This document shows positions 1 through 5,282 of a DNA stretch of 5,282 nt, piece by piece. This stretch comes from Phycisphaerae bacterium (GTDB lineage: Bacteria > Planctomycetota > Phycisphaerae > SM23-33): contig JAUWQU010000343.1 in the NCBI GenBank assembly GCA_030610965.1, forward strand, positions 1-5,282, written 5' to 3'. The notes under the pieces are model-generated. The model searched no databases, was not told the origin of the DNA, and saw only the letters and a list, made by a program, of their open reading frames with translations. Within the stretch, counting starts at the first letter, position 1. Every line of letters begins with the position of its first letter. A program made the position numbers and the translations under genes.

Positions 1-2
1 TC

Positions 3-2210
3 AGCCATCGTGCCGCTCCACGCACCGCTCGCGAGACGAGTGTCCATTACACACCACGCACCATAGCAAACCTGATGGTCGATCAGGCGTTTGCCGCCGT
101 GGACAATCCTGCCAGCGCGAAGGTGCTCGACAGCTCGTGCGGGGCGGGAATTTTCCTCGTGCTCGCCTTCCGCCGTCTCGTTCGAGAGCGTTGGGTTAAG
201 GACGACCGGCGGCCAAACACCGCCGCGATTCAGGATATCCTATACAAACAACTCCGCGGCTTTGACATAAGCGAAGCCGCACTCCGCCTGGCCGCACTGT
301 CGCTTTACATAACCGCCATCGAACTCAACGCATCCCCGCGACCGCCGCGTGCGCTCAAGTTCCCGCGAAACCTCCGTGCTGAAGTGCTCCATCGTTTCGG
401 CGACCAAGACGATGCCGATAAGGAATCTAACCTCTTTCCGCTCGGTAGTCTCGGACCGGAGGTCCAGCCCAAATTCGACAAAGCCTTCGATATCGTTATT
501 GGCAATCCGCCGTGGACCCGACTGCGCCATACGAAGAAAAAGGGCGAAGACCCGGCCGAAACGAGAAAATGCAGGGCTGCGATCACTGCGATCAATAACA
601 AGTTCACAAGGATTGGCCGACGTGTCTTAGAGGCGCGAGGCGTTGACGGGTTGCCCAGCCCCTACGTGAACCCGGACAACGATCCGGACCTTCCGTTCTT
701 GTGGCGGGCGATGGAGTGGGCCAAGCCAGACGGTGTTATCGCACTTGCGATGCCCGCGCGGCTTTTCGGCCGCACCACAGGCAATGGCTTTGAAGCATGG
801 CGAGCAATCCTGCGAAGCATACAGGTGACGGGACTCATCAACGGGGCCGACTTGCGGAAGACCGCCGTTTGGAAGGGTGTTGACATGCCCTTCTGTGTGT
901 TCTTCGCTCGCAACAGGATGCCAGGCCCCGACCACCGCTTCCACTATGCCACACCCAGCTACGAACCCGATCTTAACAGCGGTGGCCGTTTCCGCATTGA
1001 TTATGAAGTAGCGCATCCCATAAGCGCCGCGCGCGTTGAGGAGCAACCGTGGTTGCTCAAAACGTTGTCGCTCGGAACGTGGCTCGATGTGGAGGTAGTG
1101 GAGGCGATCAAGAATTCTTCTCCCGAAAAACTGGCTAGCACTTGGAAGGCCTGGGACAAGTCTAGAGCCAAAACAGGACAAGGATATAATCGATCGGCTG
1201 GGCTCTCCCAAAAGCCCGCCGCATACCTTGCCAATCTGCTTGATTTTCGACGGAAGGCTGGCGAGTTTGTAATTCCGTTCGATGAGTTGATTACCTATTT
1301 CGATCGTTACGGAGTGCGGTCGGCGTTAAGCCCGAGGACAGAGCATCTATTTCAACCGCCACTGGTCATCATTCCGCAGTCTCCCGGAGACGATGAAAAG
1401 TCGCCTCGTGCTTATCTCTCGGATCGCGAGATTGCCTTTTCCCAGAGCTACTACGGCTACTCCTGCGCCGGACACCCAGAGGCGGAGACGCTGGCCGCGC
1501 TCATTTACCTCCTTCCACATTCGACGCTTTTTTCGTACTTCTGCCTGATGACAAGCCGTCGTAGCGGCTTCGATCGACAAACGTTCAACAAGGAAGAGTT
1601 CGACGCACTGCCATTCCCCGACATCGCGGGACTCAGCGCCACGGACAAATCCAAGATACGTAGTCTCGCGCAGCGGCTCCAGAAGAACGCCAAGAACAAG
1701 AAGCTGTGGATCGAATTGAACGAGTTCATCTTCAACCTCTACGGCCTGGATACCCATGCCGTGCAGGTCGCCAAAGACACACTGTTCTCCGCCGCCTCGT
1801 ATCGCCGCGCAGGGCGGGCCACACTCGATTGCACAACTCGCGATACGCGCGCCGATTTCGTAACGGCATTACACGAATCGCTGGAGCCGTATTTCGACGT
1901 TTGCGGCGAGCACGTCGCTGTTCGCGAGGCAACGCCTCAAGGCGACACATGGCGTGAACCGTGGTTCCTTCTGTCGGTCTCTCGCAAGGCGGAAACGGTC
2001 AAGGTCAATCCCAATCTGATGCGGCAGGCAATGGAAGCGGCCAATCAACGCGGGTGCAGCCGGATCATCGTACACGCGCCAAAGAAGAGCGGCCTCTTGC
2101 TGGGACTGCTCAATCAGCGCAGGTGGTGGACGGTGACGCGAGCCCGCCTCTGCTCGCAGCACATCATCCGAGAACATCTCGGCGCATGCGGCCTGCCGGA
2201 GGAAGCATGA
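3..2210 (+). CDS. Adenine-N6 DNA methyltransferase, 5'-truncated by window edge
   Basis: Probably transfers a methyl group from S-adenosylmethionine to adenine N6 in a specific DNA site. The frame is open to the left edge, and codons before the first ATG (position 75) encode the conserved family segment HYTPRTIANLM. The real start is therefore upstream and 75 is internal. Counting from the codon at position 3 (735 residues visible): YTP at 16-18; motif I DSSCGAG at 43-49 (SAM binding); GFDI at about 86-89; catalytic NPPW at 168-171; the later fold strands and helices (GVIALAMPARLF onward) at about 244-300; and LPFPDI at 536-541, which in Eco57I/PglX-like enzymes closes the target-recognition region. 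A further C-terminal domain of about 150 residues ends in a basic, tryptophan-rich stretch (RRWWTVTRARL). The order motif I then NPPW fits type IIG, BREX PglX or DISARM-type methylases; without the N-terminus these cannot be separated. The stop overlaps the start of the nuclease-like gene. Confidence 0.9.
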   Translation, partial: SHRAAPRTARETSVHYTPRTIANLMVDQAFAAVDNPASAKVLDSSCGAGIFLVLAFRRLVRERWVKDDRRPNTAAIQDILYKQLRGFDISEAALRLAALSLYITAIELNASPRPPRALKFPRNLRAEVLHRFGDQDDADKESNLFPLGSLGPEVQPKFDKAFDIVIGNPPWTRLRHTKKKGEDPAETRKCRAAITAINNKFTRIGRRVLEARGVDGLPSPYVNPDNDPDLPFLWRAMEWAKPDGVIALAMPARLFGRTTGNGFEAWRAILRSIQVTGLINGADLRKTAVWKGVDMPFCVFFARNRMPGPDHRFHYATPSYEPDLNSGGRFRIDYEVAHPISAARVEEQPWLLKTLSLGTWLDVEVVEAIKNSSPEKLASTWKAWDKSRAKTGQGYNRSAGLSQKPAAYLANLLDFRRKAGEFVIPFDELITYFDRYGVRSALSPRTEHLFQPPLVIIPQSPGDDEKSPRAYLSDREIAFSQSYYGYSCAGHPEAETLAALIYLLPHSTLFSYFCLMTSRRSGFDRQTFNKEEFDALPFPDIAGLSATDKSKIRSLAQRLQKNAKNKKLWIELNEFIFNLYGLDTHAVQVAKDTLFSAASYRRAGRATLDCTTRDTRADFVTALHESLEPYFDVCGEHVAVREATPQGDTWREPWFLLSVSRKAETVKVNPNLMRQAMEAANQRGCSRIIVHAPKKSGLLLGLLNQRRWWTVTRARLCSQHIIREHLGACGLPEEA
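2198..2210 (+). promoter_or_regulatory. Ribosome binding site and ATGA stop/start overlap
   Basis: GGAGG at 2198-2202 lies 4 bases before ATG 2207, and this ATG shares two bases with the methyltransferase stop TGA (2208-2210). The arrangement fixes the start of the second gene at 2207, although its frame is open further upstream. It implies translational coupling of nuclease to methyltransferase. Confidence 0.75.
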
Positions 2211-2959
2211 ACGCAGCCGCGTCAAGGGGATTCTTCACGGTCGGCGTGTCGCCGGAAAGCTATCAGCTTCCGCACCCGCGACTCGAACTTCCGATGATTC
2301 TGCTCATCCGGCGAGTGTTGTGTCGCGCACTTGAGCTATTGCGGGAACAGAAGTTCAGACTCGCGGAAGCCAAGGAAGACCCGGTAACAGCCGCCCTGTG
2401 TGCAGTCATTGAGAACGACCTTCGGCAAACCGGCAGCATTCCCGGTTTCAACAAACGCACCTACGATTTCGTCGGCCGACAGGGCCAATTTGCGAATTAT
2501 GATGGGACCCATCTCGCCAAGGCGCCCGACCTGTGCTTCAGACTCCGCCACGATGAGGCAAAACCACGCATGGTTGTGTCCGAGTATGACGCCCTGTTCG
2601 TCGAATGCAAACCTGTGGACAGCACACACCCCGCTGGAAGCAAGTATTGTGATGATGGCCTTATCCGCTTCGTCCAAGGCGATTACGCATGGGCCATGCA
2701 GGAAGGCATGATGCTCGCCTATGCTCGCGATGGCAGAACCATTGCCAATAATTTGATTCCCGCCATGGACGAGCCGGACCGCAGGACTTCACTCGCTACT
2801 GTCCAACTGCCCCAGGCTTGTCGCGCATCTGACGCGACAGCAGACGCTCATGCAGAGCCTGTTCACATCAGCAAGCATCGCCGCGGTTTCCCTTGGCAGC
2901 ACAAGAAGGGGAAGGCTACCGACATCACGATCTATCACCTGTGGCACGATTGCGGTTGA
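2207..2959 (+). CDS. Putative PD-(D/E)XK restriction endonuclease, 250 aa
   Basis: Likely the cleaving partner of the upstream methyltransferase. The nuclease signature is seen directly: a helix with acidic residues (KEDPVTAAL, about 56-64), then AP-D at residue 108, then a hydrophobic strand ending in ExK (FVECK, E133 and K135), then a helix beginning GLIRFVQGDYAWAM (151-164). This is the order of the PD-(D/E)XK fold, where the D, E and K bind metal and catalyse phosphodiester cleavage. The C-terminal segment HISKHRRGF...ITIYHLW ends cleanly and does not look truncated. There is no signal peptide or membrane segment, so it should be cytoplasmic. Start chosen at ATG 2207 because of the GGAGG site and the 4-base overlap; the frame continues upstream to 1961 but only inside the methyltransferase. 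The exact family is not recognised. It might instead be a regulatory or DNA-binding component that uses the same fold. Confidence 0.72.
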   Translation: MNAAASRGFFTVGVSPESYQLPHPRLELPMILLIRRVLCRALELLREQKFRLAEAKEDPVTAALCAVIENDLRQTGSIPGFNKRTYDFVGRQGQFANYDGTHLAKAPDLCFRLRHDEAKPRMVVSEYDALFVECKPVDSTHPAGSKYCDDGLIRFVQGDYAWAMQEGMMLAYARDGRTIANNLIPAMDEPDRRTSLATVQLPQACRASDATADAHAEPVHISKHRRGFPWQHKKGKATDITIYHLWHDCG

Positions 2960-2964
2960 ACGCT

Positions 2965-2997
2965 GACAGTTGGGGACAGTTGGGAGGACAGTTGGGG
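2965..2997 (+). repeat. Three clustered GACAGTTGGGG boxes
   Basis: GACAGTTGGG(G) begins at 2965, 2975 and 2987, only 6 bases after the nuclease-gene stop. The last copy continues as GGTCA. A fourth copy, GGACAGTTGGGGTC, is at 3996-4009. G-rich boxes of this kind commonly accompany REP-type or transposon-derived extragenic elements in environmental bacteria; that link is recalled rather than tested. Confidence 0.8.
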
Positions 2998-3088
2998 TCA
3001 GCCCTCAAAATACAAAATAGCGAATTCGCGTCTGAGATAATCTGGTGGCCATGCTGTTTTCACGCTCGCCGTGGTCTGTCGTAAATCG

Positions 3089-3185
3089 GGGGACATTATA
3101 CCGTTTTCGCCGCGCCCGCGCGCGGGGCCGGTCACCACTTGAACTGCTCGAACGGCTGGCGGCAGGCGGTTTCTTTCGGCTTGGG
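3089..3185 (+). repeat. Dispersed repeat, copy 1
   Basis: Starts GGGGACAT and ends in a 30-base block identical to the right-hand copy at 4038-4130. Over the core (3107-3185 against 4053-4130) I count about six mismatches and one single-base gap. It contains the perfect 12-bp palindrome CCCGCGCGCGGG at 3115-3126. Both copies have the same orientation and flank the small membrane-protein gene. Confidence 0.85.
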
Positions 3186-3211
3186 CAGTGCGTTTTGTCA
3201 GTCAATATCAT

Positions 3212-3230
3212 CCCGGCCGGGCAGGCCGGG
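3212..3230. other. GC-rich hairpin
   Basis: CCCGGCC (3212-3218) pairs with GGCCGGG (3224-3230) across a 5-base loop, giving seven G-C pairs. It lies about 140 bases past the stop of the - strand membrane-protein gene and is not followed by a T-run on either strand, so it is not a classical terminator. It may be an RNA 3'-end stabiliser or part of the repeat cluster. Confidence 0.5.
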
Positions 3231-3239
3231 GCCGCCCTG

Positions 3240-3340
3240 GTGGCGATCTTGATCTTTCGCGCGCCGCCCGTCACGATGCTGGCCGGATAGCCCGTGGCCG
3301 CGTTCGTGGCGATCTTGCGGTTCCCGGGTCGCCCGTCACG
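3240..3340. repeat. Degenerate tandem repeat, about 66 bp period
   Basis: GTGGCGATCTTG occurs exactly at 3240-3251 and 3306-3317, and GCCCGTCACG exactly at 3266-3275 and 3331-3340. The shared blocks keep the same order with a period of 65-66 bases, so this looks like two diverged tandem units. No coding role is evident on either strand. Confidence 0.6.
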
Positions 3341-3370
3341 CCTGAGGCCTATTGATGGCCAGATGGCCGG

Positions 3371-3862
3371 CTACTTCCGCCGGCGGCGAACATTATCATC
3401 GTCGCCGGCTCCGTCCGCCGACTCTGTGGGCTTGGAGCGCGTGTCCGCGACGCGGACGATGGCGTAGAGAATCGCGCCGAGGATGCCCGCCATCAGGACG
3501 ATCGGCACCCAGAGGGCCCGGCCGATCTTCTGCTCGCGCATGTCTTTGTAGACCCAGACCGTCACCAGGATGTTGACGACGAGGATAAACAGGAGGACCG
3601 CGCCGCCACCGCCGTTGTGCCGTGTTGAGGCGCCGCGCCGCTGGCGCTCGATATCGATCCTGCGTTCCTCCAGTTCCAGCTCGCGCAGGCTCTGCTTGTG
3701 CTCCAGCTCGGCCTCACGTGCCTTCAGCTCCAGGCCTCTCTCGTACTGGGCCAACTGCTCGGGGGTCGGCGCATTCTCGTCGCCCCCGCCGGGCTCCGCG
3801 GCCGGCAACGCTGCCGCGAAGAACATCACCGCCAGCACGGCCATACATGCGTTATGTTTCAT
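3371..3862 (-). CDS. Small secreted or membrane protein with coiled coil and two transmembrane helices
   Basis: A 163-residue protein of unknown function. Visible architecture: signal peptide 1-22 (positive start MKHN, hydrophobic core, small residues at LPAA before EP); an acidic linker; a charged, heptad-like region rich in E, L, R and K at about 36-78, predicted coiled coil; a glycine linker; a hydrophobic helix at about 88-104; the short basic loop KDMREQKIGRA; a second hydrophobic helix at about 117-137; then a hydrophilic tail ending RRRRK. The segment WVYKDMRE...ALWVPIVL..GILGAILYAIVR resembles the short two-helix modules of PLDc_N-like bacterial membrane proteins, which is a family resemblance only. 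Start chosen at ATG 3862 because it gives the signal peptide and has GGGAG 7 bases upstream; a longer frame from TTG 3973 overlaps the predicted promoter. It is transcribed towards the nuclease gene and lies between the two repeat copies. Confidence 0.8.
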   Translation of the reverse strand: MKHNACMAVLAVMFFAAALPAAEPGGGDENAPTPEQLAQYERGLELKAREAELEHKQSLRELELEERRIDIERQRRGASTRHNGGGGAVLLFILVVNILVTVWVYKDMREQKIGRALWVPIVLMAGILGAILYAIVRVADTRSKPTESADGAGDDDNVRRRRK

Positions 3863-3869
3863 CCGATAT

Positions 3870-3874
3870 CTCCC
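3870..3874 (-). promoter_or_regulatory. Ribosome binding site of the membrane-protein gene
   Basis: GGGAG on the - strand, 7 bases before ATG 3862. It decides between this start and the longer alternative at 3973. Confidence 0.65.
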
Positions 3875-3945
3875 ATGCGTAAGAAGCCGACCGACATGTC
3901 CCATCAGACGAACTCGCGCCCACGACCACCCGGGCCACTTCAACA

Positions 3946-3973
3946 ATTGTATCGCGGTCCGGGAGATCGACAA
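3946..3973 (-). promoter_or_regulatory. Predicted sigma-70-type promoter
   Basis: On the - strand, TTGTCG (3973-3968) and TACAAT (3951-3946) are separated by 16 bases. They match the -35 and -10 consensus at four and five of six positions. Transcription would begin near 3939, leaving an untranslated leader of about 77 bases before ATG 3862. Position and orientation fit the membrane-protein gene. Confidence 0.45.
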
Positions 3974-3995
3974 GGGATATCCGGGGAGGATATTC

Positions 3996-4009
3996 GGACA
4001 GTTGGGGTC
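3996..4009 (+). repeat. Fourth GACAGTTGGGG box
   Basis: GGACAGTTGGGGTC, identical over 14 bases to 2986-2999. As on the left side, it precedes a GGGGACAT-headed repeat, here by 41 bases rather than 102. Confidence 0.75.
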
Positions 4010-4013
4010 CTTA

Positions 4014-4037
4014 AGATATTAAACAAGGTGAATATCT
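4014..4037. other. AT-rich inverted repeat
   Basis: AGATATT (4014-4020) and AATATCT (4031-4037) form a 7-bp stem with a 10-base loop. It sits exactly between the GACAGTTGGGGTC box and the GGGGACAT start of repeat copy 2, so it may be part of the element. The corresponding left-hand spacer does not hold the same hairpin. Confidence 0.45.
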
Positions 4038-4130
4038 GGGGACATATGCTGCTCGCCGCGCCCGCACGGGGGCCGGTCACCGCTTGGGCTGCTCGGACGC
4101 CTGGCGGCAGGCGGTTTCTTTCGGCTTGGG
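4038..4130 (+). repeat. Dispersed repeat, copy 2
   Basis: Counterpart of 3089-3185, with an identical 30-base end block (4101-4130) and a hairpin at the same place. Here the hairpin is CCCG-CA-CGGG (4061-4070), so the stem is kept although its central bases differ from copy 1. The element ends about 95 bases from the stop of the PPC-protein gene. Confidence 0.85.
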
Positions 4131-4243
4131 GGAAAGGGTTCTCCACCCTCGGATTCCACATCTGCGAGGCACCCCGATTACAAGCTGCTCGATTAGAGCG
4201 TCGACCGCCTCTTTGCTGCGTTGGTCAATTCCCGCGACGGCCG
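4077..4243 (-). other. Alternative-frame continuation of the PPC-protein gene
   Basis: In the frame shifted by one base relative to the PPC gene, the - strand is open from about 4276 to a TGA at 4079-4077. It reads through a plausible amphipathic helix (DQRSKEAVDALIEQL) and into the dispersed repeat. It has no good start codon or ribosome site of its own. It could be the true C-terminus separated by a frameshift, or chance open frame in GC-rich DNA. Confidence 0.25.
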
Positions 4244-5282
4244 AGGGCGCGGCCGAGCGGGGTCTGCGGGCCTTTCAGGCCGGCCGCGTCCATCTTCTCT
4301 CCCTTGGCCTGGCTGCCCGCCACTTTCAGCGACAGAACGTAGTCGCCCTCGGTCGATCCGCCGCCGACCACTTCCACGTAGTACGTTTCGCCGGCCCCGC
4401 TGGGCACGCGGTAGCGGACCATTCGGCCGCTGCCGGTGGCGACCAGGTTCCCGTCGGCATCGTAGATGTTGATGATCGGTTCGAGCGCATTGGGGCCGGC
4501 CTCGCTGTCGGGCGTGTAGGTGCGGACGTCGAGCCATTTGCCCCCACCGACCTGGACGGCATAGAAGTCCGTCTCGCCGTCGTCGATCTCGCCGATTACC
4601 CATTGCCGCCCGGCCAGCGGGCTGCTCTCGATCTGCTGGGCCAATACGAGGCTGTCGTTGCCGGCCAGGTCCGTCGCGGCGTTGCGGTTGACCACCAGTT
4701 CGTAGTCGCCGCTGCCGCTGATGCACACGTAGTACGACCCGTCGGACGTGGCGAGCAAGTGCTCCACCGCCACAGCCCCGTCGGTACCGACCTGCCCGAC
4801 GGCCAACTCTACCCCGGCGGCGTCGTAGACCGTCATCGTCAGCTCGCTCGCCTCGGAGCCGACCAGCGACAGGCTGGCGGACTGTTCGGCAGCCATGTCG
4901 AACTGATAGAAGTCGCCCGTCCCGCCGCCGGCGCCGTAGGTCAACTCCATCATGACGTAGAGGGCGCCCTGCTCGATGACGGATTCGGATGGGATCAAGG
5001 TGAAGACGATCTGCCCGTCGGCTGCCAGGGCCGCGATCTGCTCGCGAGTCAACGTGATCTCGACCTCGACCCGTTGGTCGGTAAGCCCATCCTCGACAAA
5101 CAGGTCGGTCTGAAAGAGGCCCTCGGCGTCGATGGTCAGGTACTTATCAAGGCCGCCGGGTTCCGCGGTGGCGGTGATCGTCAACAGCCCACCCCCGCTC
5201 GGCGAGACGGCGTCCTCCAACTCGAAGTCGACCGTGAAGGGGTACTCCAGCGGATTAGTGACCAGCACCCCCTTCTCATGCT
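4225..5282 (-). CDS. Extracellular protein with two PPC domains, C-terminal part only
   Basis: The frame is open across the right edge; the GTG at 5268 is an internal valine rather than a start, and HEKG is encoded before it. The 351 visible residues, counted from the edge, comprise a beta-rich domain at about 8-115 (alternating hydrophobic strands, unidentified); a first bacterial pre-peptidase C-terminal (PPC) domain at about 122-197 (GDFYQFDM...LTMTVYDAAG...YYVCISGSGDYELVV); a linker with the usual NDSLVLAQ and GEIDDGETDFYAV features; and a second PPC domain at about 236-319 (IINIYDADGNLVATG...YYVEVVGGG...GDYVLSLKV). PPC domains are beta-sandwich modules of secreted proteases and surface proteins that assist secretion, stability or ligand binding. 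The short tail ends GRRGN with no LPXTG, PEP-CTERM or dockerin motif seen. Any catalytic domain would be outside the window, so its activity is unknown. Confidence 0.85.
   Translation of the reverse strand, partial: HEKGVLVTNPLEYPFTVDFELEDAVSPSGGGLLTITATAEPGGLDKYLTIDAEGLFQTDLFVEDGLTDQRVEVEITLTREQIAALAADGQIVFTLIPSESVIEQGALYVMMELTYGAGGGTGDFYQFDMAAEQSASLSLVGSEASELTMTVYDAAGVELAVGQVGTDGAVAVEHLLATSDGSYYVCISGSGDYELVVNRNAATDLAGNDSLVLAQQIESSPLAGRQWVIGEIDDGETDFYAVQVGGGKWLDVRTYTPDSEAGPNALEPIINIYDADGNLVATGSGRMVRYRVPSGAGETYYVEVVGGGSTEGDYVLSLKVAGSQAKGEKMDAAGLKGPQTPLGRALGRRGN

Larger units (their letters stand above)
2960..3370. other. Repeat-rich intergenic region
   Basis: About 410 bases between the convergent nuclease-like and membrane-protein genes. 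In order it holds three GACAGTTGGGG boxes, an AT-richer stretch with the 10-bp palindrome GCGAATTCGC (3020-3029), the first copy of the 95-bp dispersed repeat, a GC hairpin and two units of a 66-bp degenerate repeat. Open frames exist on both strands here but lack convincing starts, ribosome sites or domains. No rho-independent terminator with a T-tract was found for either flanking gene. Confidence 0.7.
3863..4224. other. Intergenic region with promoter and second repeat copy
   Basis: About 360 bases between the two - strand genes. It holds the predicted promoter of the membrane-protein gene, one GACAGTTGGGG box, an AT-rich hairpin, the second dispersed repeat and a short tail downstream of the PPC-protein gene. 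Because the repeat lies between them, the two - strand genes are probably not one tight operon. Confidence 0.6.

Noticed and set aside
627..1211. - strand 194-residue open frame
   Set aside because: It lies opposite the well-supported methyltransferase and shows no recognisable domain.
1961..2206. Upstream extension of the nuclease-like gene to a start at 1961
   Set aside because: It lies entirely inside the conserved methyltransferase end, is low in complexity, and lacks the GGAGG site and stop/start overlap found at 2207.
2965..2997. CRISPR-like or iteron array
   Set aside because: Only three abutting 11-base units with no regular spacers, no Cas or replication gene, and the fourth copy is 1 kb away.
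3005..3274. - strand 89-residue open frame through the repeat
   Set aside because: GTG start without a ribosome site, basic/serine-rich low-complexity translation, and it covers the dispersed and tandem repeats.
3045..3290. + strand 81-residue open frame
   Set aside because: No ribosome site or domain. Its middle is the dispersed repeat; the hint of conservation there is recorded as a finding, not a gene.
3357..3368. GGCC-AGAT-GGCC palindrome as terminator of the membrane-protein gene
   Set aside because: The stem is only four base pairs and there is no T-run after it.
3863..3973. Longer N-terminus of the membrane-protein gene from TTG 3973
   Set aside because: It would bury the signal peptide 37 residues inside the protein and overlap the predicted promoter; ATG 3862 has a ribosome site.
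4193..4726. - strand 177-residue open frame
   Set aside because: Arginine- and proline-rich translation typical of a wrong frame in GC-rich DNA, antiphase to the clear PPC domains.

Overview
The window is GC-rich bacterial DNA with four protein-coding genes, two of them cut by the window edges, and about 1.2 kb of repeat-laden sequence between and around them. The extracellular protein with two pre-peptidase C-terminal (PPC) domains, the small signal-peptide/coiled-coil/two-helix membrane protein and the style of the extragenic repeats suggest Planctomycetota or a similar environmental lineage. That placement is an inference; no rRNA or taxonomic marker gene is present.

Left part (1-2959, + strand): a two-gene restriction-modification-like module. 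The first gene enters from the left edge and encodes the conserved core and C-terminal part of a large adenine-N6 DNA methyltransferase. It has a YTP segment, a CGAG motif I, a GFDI segment, an NPPW catalytic motif and an LPFPDI segment at the end of the likely target-recognition region. Its stop codon overlaps the ATG of a 250-residue protein with a PD-(D/E)XK nuclease signature (PD, then ExK 25 residues later). The overlap implies translational coupling, so modification and cleavage probably sit in two co-expressed proteins. More partners could lie upstream of the window.

Middle part (2960-4224): mostly non-coding DNA around one small gene on the - strand (3371-3862), which encodes a predicted secreted or membrane-anchored protein of unknown function. 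On either side lie two diverged copies of one composite repeat in the same orientation. Each copy has a GACAGTTGGGGTC box, an AT-richer variable spacer, GGGGACAT, a GC hairpin and a nearly identical tail. The left side also has three clustered GACAGTTGGGG boxes, a GC hairpin and a degenerate repeat of about 66 bp. The layout resembles relics of a mobile or REP-like element, but no transposase is visible.

Right part (4225-5282, - strand): the C-terminal 351 residues of a large extracellular beta-rich protein with two PPC domains, whose N-terminus lies beyond the right edge. Near its 3' end an overlapping frame, reached by a one-base shift, continues as helix-like protein sequence, which raises the possibility of a frameshift.

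The methyltransferase and nuclease form one functional unit. The two right-hand genes share a strand but are separated by repeats, and nothing in the sequence ties them to the left-hand module.
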